Origin: Oscillospiraceae bacterium
GTDB taxonomy: Bacteria > Bacillota > Clostridia > Oscillospirales > Acutalibacteraceae
Direction: 5' to 3'
Assembly: GCA_015066095.1 (NCBI GenBank)
Contig: SVPC01000005.1
Location: 30,142 to 94,141 of the forward strand
Length of the DNA: 64,000 nucleotides
Shown: one piece after another, positions 42,126 to 50,382 of the stretch
Layout of the letters: the number at the start of each line of letters is the position of its first letter
Position numbering within the stretch: position 1 is the stretch's first letter
Made by a program: the position numbers and the translations under genes
Notes under the pieces: generated by a model
What the model was told of the DNA's origin: nothing
What the model saw: the letters and a program-made list of their open reading frames with translations, nothing else
The model's database searches: none

Positions 42126-43424
42126 ATGGAAAACTATTATCAAAAGGATATGGAATGTGCCTCCCGCGCGGAGATGGTAGCGCTTCAGAATGAGCGTCTT
42201 GTAGCACAGGTAAAGCACGTTTGGGAAAATGTTCCGTATTACCGTAAAAGAATGGAAGAAAAGGGCGTTACACCCGACGATATAAAAAGTATCGCCGATT
42301 TACATAAATTGCCTTTCCTTACAAAAGATGATTTGCGTGATGCGTACCCTTATGGTCTTTTGGGTACTGACCTTAAAAACTGTGTTCGCATCCATTCGAC
42401 TTCGGGTACAACCGGTAAGCGCGTAGTGGCTTTCTACACACAAAATGATATTGATTTGTGGGAAGACTGCTGTGCCCGTGCTCTTGTGGCGGCAGGCGGT
42501 ACCGAGAAGGATGTTTGTCAAGTGGCTTACGGTTACGGTCTTTTTACCGGCGGTAGCGGTATGCACGGCGGTAGCCATAAAGTAGGTTGTTTAACACTTC
42601 CTATGTCTTCGGGCAATACTGACAGACAGTTACAGTTTATGACCGATCTTGGGGCTACAATTATTTGTTGTACTCCATCTTACGCTGAATATCTTGCCGA
42701 AAGTATTTACGAGCGCGGTATCCGCGACCAGATAAAACTTAAAGCAGGTATCTTCGGTGCAGAGGCTTGGAGTGAGGAGATGCGCCACGATATCGAAGAA
42801 AAACTCGGTATAAAGGCTTATGATATCTATGGTCTTACAGAAACAAGCGGTCCCGGTGTTGCTTTCGAGTGTTCAGAGCAAACAGGTATGCACATTAATG
42901 AAGACCATTTTATTGCTGAAATTATCGACCCCGATACACTCGAAGTTTTGCCTGAGGGCAGTCAGGGTGAGTTGGTATTTACATCTATTACTAAAGAGGG
43001 CTTTCCGCTTCTTCGTTACCGCACAAAGGATATTACAGTATTAAGCCGCGAAAAATGTTCTTGCGGTCGTACGCTAGTTAAAATGCACAAGCCTATGGGT
43101 AGAAGCGACGATATGCTTATTGTTAAGGGCGTTAATGTGTTCCCGTCACAAATTGAGGCGGTACTTTTAGAAAACGGATATCCTGCAAATTATCAGATTA
43201 TTGTTGATCGTGTAAACCACAGCGATACTATTGAAATTTTGGTTGAAATGACACCTGAAATTTTCTCTGACTCACTTGGTAAAATTACCGAAATGGAAAA
43301 GAATTTGGTATCTGCTTTAAAGGCTATGCTTGGTATTTATGCTAAAGTCCGTCTTGTAGACCCCAAATCAATAGCACGAAGCGAAGGTAAGGCTGTCCGC
43401 ATTATTGATAAGCGTAAAATTTAA
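42126..43424 (+). CDS. paaK: Phenylacetate-CoA ligase family enzyme
   Basis: The 432-residue ANL-superfamily enzyme shows the PaaK-type HSTSGTTGKRVV P-loop (about 90), the AYGYGLFTGGSGMHGG region, YGLTETSGPGVAFEC and the C-terminal hinge GRSDDMLIVKGVNVFPSQIE. It interconverts aryl acetate + ATP + CoA and aryl-acetyl-CoA + AMP + PPi. Next to ior genes it could release arylacetate from aryl-acetyl-CoA or activate imported arylacetate for reductive carboxylation. TAGGAG precedes the ATG. Confidence 0.93.
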   Translation: MENYYQKDMECASRAEMVALQNERLVAQVKHVWENVPYYRKRMEEKGVTPDDIKSIADLHKLPFLTKDDLRDAYPYGLLGTDLKNCVRIHSTSGTTGKRVVAFYTQNDIDLWEDCCARALVAAGGTEKDVCQVAYGYGLFTGGSGMHGGSHKVGCLTLPMSSGNTDRQLQFMTDLGATIICCTPSYAEYLAESIYERGIRDQIKLKAGIFGAEAWSEEMRHDIEEKLGIKAYDIYGLTETSGPGVAFECSEQTGMHINEDHFIAEIIDPDTLEVLPEGSQGELVFTSITKEGFPLLRYRTKDITVLSREKCSCGRTLVKMHKPMGRSDDMLIVKGVNVFPSQIEAVLLENGYPANYQIIVDRVNHSDTIEILVEMTPEIFSDSLGKITEMEKNLVSALKAMLGIYAKVRLVDPKSIARSEGKAVRIIDKRKI

Positions 43425-43436
43425 GGAGGGTTCGTT

Positions 43437-43868
43437 ATGGCTATAAATCAGATTACCGTATTTTTGGAAAATAAAGCAGGCGCGCTTTTAGATGTTACAA
43501 GATTTTTGTCAGACAACAAGGTAGACCTTCGCGCTATAAACATTGCCGAAACAGCTGATTACGGTCTTTTAAGACTTATTACTGCTGACAATGCACAGGC
43601 AGAAAAGGTATTAAAAAGTGAGGGACTTATCTTTACTGAAACTCCTGTTTTGGCAGTTGCTATCGATGATAAGCCCGGTGCTTTGAGTGATGTTTTGGAA
43701 GTTTTGGCAAAGGAAAATATTGATGTTCACTACATGTACTCAATTTTCGGTCATCAGGACGGCAAGGCATATATGATTATGCAACTTGAAGACTCCCAAA
43801 AAGCAAGTGAAATATTAAAGGCGAACGGCATTACAATTGCCGAGCCTAAAGATTTGCAAATAGGATAA
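43437..43868 (+). CDS. Tandem ACT-domain protein
   Basis: The 143-residue protein is two ACT domains back to back: about 1-68 (QITVFLENKAGALLDVTRFLSDNKVDLRAINIAE) and 70-140 (PVLAVAIDDKPGALSDVLEVLAKENIDVHYMYS). ACT domains bind amino acids and regulate enzymes. Stand-alone tandem forms are typically found beside ior/paaK genes, so it likely senses an aromatic amino acid and modulates a partner. AGGAGGG precedes the ATG and a terminator ends the operon. Confidence 0.93.
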   Translation: MAINQITVFLENKAGALLDVTRFLSDNKVDLRAINIAETADYGLLRLITADNAQAEKVLKSEGLIFTETPVLAVAIDDKPGALSDVLEVLAKENIDVHYMYSIFGHQDGKAYMIMQLEDSQKASEILKANGITIAEPKDLQIG

Positions 43869-43871
43869 AAA

Positions 43872-43906
43872 ATAAAAGCCTTTTTAAAAAGGCTTTTATT
43901 TTTTTG
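43872..43906 (+). terminator. Terminator after the ior operon
   Basis: ATAAAAGCCTTTTT / AAAAAGGCTTTTAT palindrome followed by a T run. Confidence 0.9.
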
Positions 43907-43949
43907 TTGGCTATGTTATACTAAAGAAAAAACATAAAGAAGATGTAGT

Positions 43950-45287
43950 ATGCAAAAAAACGAAGAATACATTTTAGATATTGTTGATGTTACTGCCGAG
44001 GGAAGCGGTGTGGGTCGTGCCGATGGTATGGCGGTTTTTGTGCCGCTGACGACAGTTGGTGACAGAGCGAAGGTGAAGATTTTAAAGGTTAAAAAATCTT
44101 ACGCTTACGGAAAACTTATATCACTTATAAAACCTTCAAAAAGCCGAATAGATAACGATTGTCCAGTGTTTAACCAGTGTGGCGGTTGTGTTTACCGACA
44201 TATAAGTTATTATGCGGAAAAGGCGATAAAACAAAATAAGGTTTATGAAAACATTAAGCGTATTGGTGGGGTAGATATAAAACCGCAACCTATTATTGCA
44301 GACTATCCTGACCGCTATCGCAACAAGGCGCAGTATCCTTTGGACGAGAGCGGTAATGCGGGTTTTTATGCTTTTCATTCACATAGAATTATCCCTTGCG
44401 AAGACTGTTTATTGCAACCCCGAATTTTTGCTCAAATCACCGAATGTGTATGCGACTGGGCAAGGAAAAATGATATAAGTATTTATGATGAAACCACTCA
44501 CAAGGGCTTTTTACGGCATATTTATATTCGCAAGGCGCAAGTAACAAATGAAATTATGGTTTGTCTTGTGATAAATGGCGATATTTTGCCCGAAAGTGAT
44601 ATGCTTATAGATTCACTTTTAAAAGTTGACGGCAATATTAAAAGTGTGCAGATAAACATAAATAAAAAGGATACAAATGTCATATTGGGTGATATTTGCA
44701 AAACCATTTGCGGTGAAGATTATATAACTGATGTTTTGTGCGGTGTAAAAATAAGACTTTCGCCCTTGTCGTTTTATCAGGTTAATCACACAATGGCAGA
44801 AAAACTTTATGATAAAGCCAAAGAATATGCCAACCCTAAGGGCAAGAATATTATAGATTTATATTGCGGTGCAGGTACTATCGGGCTTTCAATGGCAAAA
44901 GATGCTAAAAGCATAATCGGTGTGGAAATAATCCCCGAAGCGATAGAAGATGCAAAGTACAACGCCGAGATAAATGGTATAAAAAATGCACGCTTTATCT
45001 GTGCAGATGCTACCGACGCTGCATATCAACTGGTGCGAGAGGGTGTTACTGCCGATACGGTAATAGTAGACCCGCCGCGCAAGGGCGTAAGTGCAGAGGT
45101 TATAAAAACTATTGCGCACGATTTTCACCCACAGACGGTAGTTTATGTTTCGTGTGATAGTGCAACACTTTCGCGTGACATTAAGATTTTCGGTGAAAAC
45201 GGGTACCGGCTCAAAGAATATACTCCTTGCGATTTATTCCCACGAACCGCGCACGTGGAGACGGTAATACTGCTGTCACGAGCGTAA
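43950..45287 (+). CDS. rlmD: 23S rRNA (uracil-C5) methyltransferase, RlmD/RlmCD family
   Basis: The 445-residue SAM enzyme makes 5-methyluridine in 23S rRNA (U1939 and/or U747 types). It has an N-terminal TRAM RNA-binding domain (about 5-60), a CPVFNQCGGC cluster segment whose Cys ligate a 4Fe-4S centre together with a later Cys, a SAM-binding domain with IIDLYCGAGTIGLSMA, VDPPRKG, and YVSCDSATLSRD with the catalytic Cys. The end, VETVILLSRA, is where many family members stop, so the protein seems complete. The ribosome site is weak. Confidence 0.93.
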   Translation: MQKNEEYILDIVDVTAEGSGVGRADGMAVFVPLTTVGDRAKVKILKVKKSYAYGKLISLIKPSKSRIDNDCPVFNQCGGCVYRHISYYAEKAIKQNKVYENIKRIGGVDIKPQPIIADYPDRYRNKAQYPLDESGNAGFYAFHSHRIIPCEDCLLQPRIFAQITECVCDWARKNDISIYDETTHKGFLRHIYIRKAQVTNEIMVCLVINGDILPESDMLIDSLLKVDGNIKSVQININKKDTNVILGDICKTICGEDYITDVLCGVKIRLSPLSFYQVNHTMAEKLYDKAKEYANPKGKNIIDLYCGAGTIGLSMAKDAKSIIGVEIIPEAIEDAKYNAEINGIKNARFICADATDAAYQLVREGVTADTVIVDPPRKGVSAEVIKTIAHDFHPQTVVYVSCDSATLSRDIKIFGENGYRLKEYTPCDLFPRTAHVETVILLSRA

Positions 45288-45434
45288 GTGAAGTGAGCGC
45301 AGATTACGGAGCACCATACAGGGAGAACTTAGCGATTGGCGAGCACGAAGTGCGAAGACAGAGTTTAGTCGAGACGAAGGAGATGGTTATATTGATGTCA
45401 AGGGAGAAGAGACTATAGAATAATGGAGGAGAAA
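45288..45434 (+). other. Unexplained repeat-like stretch after rlmD
   Basis: GC-richer than the next gene and rich in short repeats (GTGAAGTGAGCGCAG, GGCGAGCACGAAGTGCGAAGAC). A continuous frame crosses from the rlmD end (45227-45418) but out of frame with rlmD and with no family resemblance that I recognise. It may be residue of a repeat inserted at the rlmD 3' end. Confidence 0.4.
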
Positions 45435-46199
45435 ATGGATATATTAGAAGAGTATTTGAGAAGTGATTTTTACAATAAATACAGTGATACATATTATTCG
45501 GATTCTATATTAAAGAATGTATTTGGTAAAGCAATAACAAAACATAGAGTTAGGTTGAAAAGTTATAAAGACGTGTATGAAAAAAACATTGAAGTGATGC
45601 AAGATTTTATTGAGTATGCTAATGAAGCACAAAGTGTCGATGAATATTCAAAATGGTTAATGCTGTATAGTTTTTATATTGATCCTGATGGGAAATCAAT
45701 TAAATATGCCCAAGACGTGGCTTGTAGTGCAGATGGTTTGGTTTCTTTGCGTCGAATCTATAATATGTGCGGTCTGAATCAAAATTTAGTTGAAGAGTAT
45801 AAAGAATACAGAAAGGCTCCGATATTCCACTTTCCAAAAGAAACCAATGGAATTAACATGTCAAGGGCTGCTGTATTTGGAGACCGTATAGATCATACGT
45901 TATACGATATAAAAAGAATGTGTGAAGGTGAAGATAACTGTAGATTGAAACTAGCATATAGTCTTCCAAAAACGAAAAGATGGTTAGAATATTTTCAATA
46001 TGATTTTAAAGGAATTGTTGAATGGTTAGAAGTAGGCGGAATATTTGTGGATGAAAACTATAATATTTATGATTTAGAAAAAAATGATAATACGACTATC
46101 ATCAATTACAAAGAAGATTATAAGTGGGAATGGACTGATTCTTACTACAACAACATTAAAGCTAAGATTTCTAAATACTATGAAGAGAGAAAAGTATAG
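45435..46199 (+). CDS. Protein of unknown function, AT-rich gene
   Basis: The 254-residue soluble protein has no recognised catalytic motif. It is rich in Tyr, Lys, Asp and aromatic residues, for example YIDPDGKSIKYAQDVACSADG, SRAAVFGDRIDHTLYDIKRM and KTKRWLEYFQYDFKGIVEWL. It may belong to an uncharacterised DUF family; I cannot assign it firmly. ATG 45435 fits GGAGGAG, and an ATG at 45423 overlaps that site. Its base and codon use is clearly more AT-rich than rlmD or rny. It sits between repeat-like DNA and a decayed gene, so horizontal acquisition is likely. Confidence 0.75.
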   Translation: MDILEEYLRSDFYNKYSDTYYSDSILKNVFGKAITKHRVRLKSYKDVYEKNIEVMQDFIEYANEAQSVDEYSKWLMLYSFYIDPDGKSIKYAQDVACSADGLVSLRRIYNMCGLNQNLVEEYKEYRKAPIFHFPKETNGINMSRAAVFGDRIDHTLYDIKRMCEGEDNCRLKLAYSLPKTKRWLEYFQYDFKGIVEWLEVGGIFVDENYNIYDLEKNDNTTIINYKEDYKWEWTDSYYNNIKAKISKYYEERKV

Positions 46200-46201
46200 A
46201 T

Positions 46202-46426
46202 ATGTTTGGTAGGAGCCTTCGTGTGTTGACTTGTTTAGTTATACTACTGACATCAATGTCATTGTCTCCGGGCATGTAGAAACCGTCGCACTTTTAGAAA
46301 GAATAAATTAGAAAACTAATAAAAATTGAGTACGAACCCTGGCACTTGAGATATTTAGATTCTCCCGAAATTGCGACAGAAATAACAAATAAAGGTTTAT
46401 GCCTTGAAGAATATTGGAACAAATAA
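46202..46426 (+). pseudogene. Decayed D,D-carboxypeptidase (VanY-like) remnant
   Basis: 46322-46426 encodes 34 residues (KIEYEPWHLRY, then EITNKGLCLEEYWNK) and a stop. This matches the C-terminal end of VanY/DacB-type carboxypeptidases, including the EPWHxRY motif with its metal-binding His. Stops lie just upstream in frame. At 46202-46279 a 25-codon frame resembling a signal peptide (TCLVILLTSMSLSPG) ends in TAG. The middle of the gene is gone. Both pieces being parts of one ancestor is inference. Confidence 0.6.
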
Positions 46427-46464
46427 AAAAATCGCCTTGCAGAAATTCTGCAAGGCGTATTTTA
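46427..46464. terminator. Terminator shared by rny and the remnant
   Basis: CGCCTTGCAGAA / TTCTGCAAGGCG (46433-46457) with A/T runs on both sides. Confidence 0.88.
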
Positions 46465-46467
46465 TGT

Positions 46468-48012
46468 TTATTTTGCGTAGTCAACAGCGCGGCTTTCGCG
46501 GATAACGTTAACCTTGATTTGACCGGGATATTCGAGTTCGTTCTCGATTTTTTCGGCAATCTGATGTGACATAAGAATCATTTGGTCTTCTGTTACAACT
46601 TCAGGTTTAACTATTATGCGAATTTCGCGACCTGCTTGAATTGCGAATGAGCCTTCAACACCATTAAAGGAATTGGCGATTTCCTCCAATTTTTCGAGTC
46701 TCTTAATATAACATTCGATGTTTTCGCGACGGGCACCGGGACGGGCTGCCGAGATAGCATCGGCTGCTTGTACGATACAAGCGATAAGTGTCTTCGCTTC
46801 AACTTCACCATGGTGAGCGTGAATTGCATGAATAACAGTTTCACTTTCGCGATATTTTTTAGCCGCTTCGACACCCAATTGGATGTGTGTGCCTTCCTGT
46901 TCGTGGTCAAGCGCTTTACCTATATCGTGGAGAAGACCTGCGCGTTTAGCAAGGGTCACATCTGCACCGAGTTCAGCAGCCAAAAGACCTGAAAGGTAGC
47001 AAACTTCAAGTGAGTGATTGAGCACATTCTGGCCGTAACTTGTGCGGTATTTGAGTTTACCTAAAAGTTTTACAAGTTCGGGATGAATATTGGCAACACC
47101 TGCATCGATAACAGCGTGTTCGCCGGCTTCTTTTATGGTTGCGTTAACCTCTGCGGTGGCCTTTGCAACGGTTTCTTCAATTCTTGCAGGGTGGATACGA
47201 CCATCAAGAATAAGTTTTTCAAGACAAACGCGCGCAATTTCGCGACGTACCGGGTCAAAGCTTGAAAGGGTGATAGCCTCGGGTGTGTCGTCGATAATAA
47301 GGTCAACACCTGTTGCGGTTTCAAGGGCGCGGATATTTCTACCTTCACGTCCGATGATTCTACCCTTCATTTCATCATTTGGAAGCGCTACAACCGAAAC
47401 AGTAAGGTCTGCCGAATGGTCAGCTGCACAACGCTGAATAGCGTGGCAGATAATATCCTTTGCTATGCGGTCGCATTCTTCCTTGGTGTGTTGTTCGTGT
47501 TCCATAATTTTTACGGCTTTTTGATGAACTAATTCATCGTCTAAAAGTTGTAAAAGGTGAGCCTTTGCTTGCTCACGTGTAAAGCCTGAGATTTTTTCAA
47601 GCAAATCCATCTGGCTTTGTTTTATACGGTCACATTCTTCGATACGGGCGTCAATCTCTTTTGAGCGCTGAGCCAATTTTTCTTCCTTGGCTTCAAGGTT
47701 ATCAATCTTGCGGTCAAGAGCTTCTTCTTTTTGTTGAAGTCTGTGTTCTTGACGCTGTACTTCAGAACGGCGTTCGCGCAGGTCCTTTTCGGTTTCCTGA
47801 CGCATATTGTGGATTTCATCTTTTGCTTCTAATAAAGCTTCTTTTTTCTTTTGTTCACTGGTTTTAATGGCATCGTTTAAAATGCGTCTTGCTTCATCTT
47901 CGGCAGAGCCGATAGCGGCTTCTGCAGATTTGCGGCGGTAGGCGGTACCTACTACAAAGCCTACAACAGCAAGTACGGCTGCAACAATGCCCATAATGAT
48001 GTATGGTTGCAT
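46468..48012 (-). CDS. rny: Ribonuclease Y
   Basis: RNase Y is the membrane-anchored endonuclease that starts mRNA decay in Firmicutes. The 514-residue protein has one N-terminal membrane helix (about 5-24) and a long charged coiled coil (about 30-190). A KH domain ([14 protein letters not shown]) and an HD domain with the metal-binding HDIGK and HHGE motifs (about 350-445) follow. ATG 48012 fits AGGAGGTG; GTG 48021 overlaps that site. The transcript begins near 48172, giving a leader of roughly 160 bases. Confidence 0.96.
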   Translation of the reverse strand: MQPYIIMGIVAAVLAVVGFVVGTAYRRKSAEAAIGSAEDEARRILNDAIKTSEQKKKEALLEAKDEIHNMRQETEKDLRERRSEVQRQEHRLQQKEEALDRKIDNLEAKEEKLAQRSKEIDARIEECDRIKQSQMDLLEKISGFTREQAKAHLLQLLDDELVHQKAVKIMEHEQHTKEECDRIAKDIICHAIQRCAADHSADLTVSVVALPNDEMKGRIIGREGRNIRALETATGVDLIIDDTPEAITLSSFDPVRREIARVCLEKLILDGRIHPARIEETVAKATAEVNATIKEAGEHAVIDAGVANIHPELVKLLGKLKYRTSYGQNVLNHSLEVCYLSGLLAAELGADVTLAKRAGLLHDIGKALDHEQEGTHIQLGVEAAKKYRESETVIHAIHAHHGEVEAKTLIACIVQAADAISAARPGARRENIECYIKRLEKLEEIANSFNGVEGSFAIQAGREIRIIVKPEVVTEDQMILMSHQIAEKIENELEYPGQIKVNVIRESRAVDYAK

Positions 48013-48172
48013 TAAATGCACCTCCTATATAGTAAACACGGAATTTTCTAAATATTTCTATATAGACGGGAGCCGTGCGTTTACCTCCCGCGATATGAAA
48101 ACTTGTGATTGTTGCGGTTCGCCAAAATCCGCAAAACCAAAGCCAATAACCTAGACAGACTAAGTCATTATC
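48013..48172 (-). promoter_or_regulatory. Long structured 5' leader of rny
   Basis: Between promoter and start codon lie two clear hairpins: CGGGAG / CTCCCG (48067-48090) and TTGCGG / CCGCAA (48112-48134). The first contains a purine-rich GGGAGGTAAA segment on the minus strand that looks like a Shine-Dalgarno site but has no start codon after it. It is unusual for a gene that otherwise needs only about 30 bases. Confidence 0.6.
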
Positions 48173-48178
48173 CAGTAT

Positions 48179-48207
48179 ATTTTAACATTTTTATCACCGT
48201 ATGTCAA
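48179..48207 (-). promoter_or_regulatory. Promoter of rny
   Basis: Minus-strand TTGACA (48207-48202), 17-base spacer, TAAAAT (48184-48179). Confidence 0.85.
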
Positions 48208-48274
48208 GAAAAGGAAAATTTTTTATTATTAATGAATTTTTAATAATAAAGTTCTTTATTTTTTATTATAGTTG

Positions 48275-48283
48275 TGATATAAT
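48275..48283 (+). promoter_or_regulatory. Extended -10 promoter of the long rightward operon
   Basis: TGATATAAT (TGn-TATAAT) 40 bases before the lipoprotein start, with only a weak T-rich -35 region. Confidence 0.6.
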
Positions 48284-48322
48284 GTATATTGAATATTTAT
48301 GTGATGAAAGGAGAGGTAGTTT

Positions 48323-49645
48323 ATGATTAAAAAAATAGCGATTTGCGTGCTAGCATTTTTGTTAACTTTAACATTATGTGGATGCGATTTTTTCACAACC
48401 GATACATCGGAATTATTGACGCCTCCCTCCCTTTCGGGTGATTTAAAACTTATATCAGAAGCGATAAGCGACAGCGTTGGCAAAGCATATTCTTTTAAAT
48501 ATCCGCAAAGCGGTGATTACCGCTCAGCAGTGGTACAAAATGATATCGACGGCGACGGTACTTTTGAGGCTGTGGCATTTTACAGCACTACCGACGGCGA
48601 TGTTACTATGATGAATATTAACCTTGTTTCTCGCGTTAAAGACAGTTGGAAATCGGTTGCGGTGCAGACCATCGTAGCAGCAGGGGTTCACAGGGTTGAT
48701 TTTTGCGACCTTAATAAAGACGGTGTGAATGAAATTTTGGTGGGTTGGCAAATTTACGGCACAAGTGAAATGCAACTTGCGGTGTACAGTTTTACTGACG
48801 GTGCGCTAATACAACGAATGCTTAATAAATACAACCATTTTATCGTTTGTGACCTTGACGAAAATCAGACTAACGAGGTTTTGGTAATAGATGCAAATAC
48901 CGAAAATTCACAAAACATTGCTACGCTTTATGGCTTCACAAATGATGGTGTGGTGCAAATGGGAAGATGTATGCTTGACAGTAAGGTGCAGTCTTTCGGG
49001 CATCCGATAGTGTCTGAACTTTCTTCGGGTAAAATAGCAGTTTATATTGATTCGGTTAAGGGTATAGGCGCTATAACCGAGGTGCTAATATACGAAAAGG
49101 GTAAACTTAGCAATCCGCTATATGATGAACAACTGACCGAAACTGTAAGCACACTTCGTTCGGTAAGTTTTGCGACACACGATTTTAACGGCGACTCTGT
49201 TTTAGAAATACCTGTTCAACTTGATGTTCCGTCGGTTTCTAAAAGTGAGGTTGCAGAAAAGCTTTATCTTACAAATTGGTGTTCGTTTAACGGTGAAATT
49301 TTGACCACACAGGTAACATCAATGATTAACGTTTTAGACGGTTATTACTATAACATTCCTGCAAAGTGGGTTGGCAATATCGCCATTTTAAAAGATACCG
49401 ACAACCGCATCCGTGAAATATACACCTATGATACCGAACAAATGCAGGTAGGCAAAAGTTTGATTTATTTCAGGGCAATAACCAAAAAGGAATGGGATAA
49501 GGGTGTTTATGATGCTTTGAATCTTAGTGAAATCGGCAGAATAGGTGATTTTGTAATTGCTTGTCGTATTTCTAAAGAAGCAAACGTCACCTTAGAAAAT
49601 GTTAAGTCTAATTTTGGAGTATATAATCAGGAGGCAAACAAATGA
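48323..49645 (+). CDS. Lipoprotein with FG-GAP/VCBS-like calcium-loop repeats
   Basis: The 440-residue lipoprotein has a signal peptide and lipobox LCGC (Cys18). The mature part repeats Asp-rich loops ending in hydrophobic strands: DIDGDGTFEAV, DLNKDGVNEIL, DLDENQTNEVL and DFNGDSVLEIP. These are typical of FG-GAP/beta-propeller blades that may bind Ca2+. It is anchored outside the membrane. Its stop overlaps the response-regulator ATG (four bases), and a histidine kinase follows, so it probably feeds a signal to that two-component system. GGAGAGG precedes the ATG. Confidence 0.82.
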   Translation: MIKKIAICVLAFLLTLTLCGCDFFTTDTSELLTPPSLSGDLKLISEAISDSVGKAYSFKYPQSGDYRSAVVQNDIDGDGTFEAVAFYSTTDGDVTMMNINLVSRVKDSWKSVAVQTIVAAGVHRVDFCDLNKDGVNEILVGWQIYGTSEMQLAVYSFTDGALIQRMLNKYNHFIVCDLDENQTNEVLVIDANTENSQNIATLYGFTNDGVVQMGRCMLDSKVQSFGHPIVSELSSGKIAVYIDSVKGIGAITEVLIYEKGKLSNPLYDEQLTETVSTLRSVSFATHDFNGDSVLEIPVQLDVPSVSKSEVAEKLYLTNWCSFNGEILTTQVTSMINVLDGYYYNIPAKWVGNIAILKDTDNRIREIYTYDTEQMQVGKSLIYFRAITKKEWDKGVYDALNLSEIGRIGDFVIACRISKEANVTLENVKSNFGVYNQEANK

Positions 49646-50346
49646 AACGCATTTTAATAGCTGAAGATGAAGTTGCAATCCGCGAGTTTGAAGCCATAAA
49701 TTTAAAGCGTGTGGGCTATACTGTTGTAGAAGCAGGTTCGGGCGAAGAAGCGTTAGATATTTTTGATAATGACCTTGAGGGTTTTGATATCGCACTTTTA
49801 GATATTTCTATGCCCGGTATGGATGGTTTTACCCTTTGTAAAGAATTGCGTAAAAGGAGTGAAACATTGGGCATTATTATGCTCACGGCGCGTACACAGG
49901 AGATGGATAAAATCAGCGGTCTTATGCTTGGTGCAGACGATTATATTACAAAACCGTTTAGCCCTACCGAGCTTTTGGCGCGTGTGGACTCGCTCTACCG
50001 CCGTGTTGAAATGTATGCTCCCAAGACTGAAACCACCCCCAGTGATGACATCACTTTGGGTGAGTTCACCCTTAATTTGAGAAAGAGAACCTTACTCAAA
50101 AACGGTGAAAATATAGAACTTACACAGGTAGAGTTTCAGATGGTGGAATATTTCTTTACAAATCCCGATATTGCTTTGGATAGAACTGACATTCTTAACA
50201 AAGTATGGGGCAGTAATTATTTTGGTGAAGAAAAGATTGTTGACGTAAATGTACGTAGACTTCGTATGAAGATAGAGGATAACCCGTCTAACCCACAAAG
50301 ACTTTTAACCGTGTGGGGTATGGGTTATAAGTGGAACACAAGATAA
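49642..50346 (+). CDS. OmpR/PhoB-family response regulator
   Basis: The 234-residue protein has a receiver domain (about 1-118: ILIAEDEVAIREFE, phospho-acceptor Asp54 in ALLDISMPG, Thr in LTAR, Lys in YITKPF) and a C-terminal winged-helix DNA-binding domain (about 135-232: ELTQVEFQMVEYFF, VDVNVRRLRMKIED, LLTVWGMGYKW). ATG lies inside the lipoprotein gene end with AGGAGG upstream. Its partner kinase follows after 36 bases. Target genes are not evident, although self-control of this operon is usual. Confidence 0.95.
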   Translation: MKRILIAEDEVAIREFEAINLKRVGYTVVEAGSGEEALDIFDNDLEGFDIALLDISMPGMDGFTLCKELRKRSETLGIIMLTARTQEMDKISGLMLGADDYITKPFSPTELLARVDSLYRRVEMYAPKTETTPSDDITLGEFTLNLRKRTLLKNGENIELTQVEFQMVEYFFTNPDIALDRTDILNKVWGSNYFGEEKIVDVNVRRLRMKIEDNPSNPQRLLTVWGMGYKWNTR

Positions 50347-50382
50347 TATATACTCTAAATAAGGCGGAAAGGAGAGGTGACC

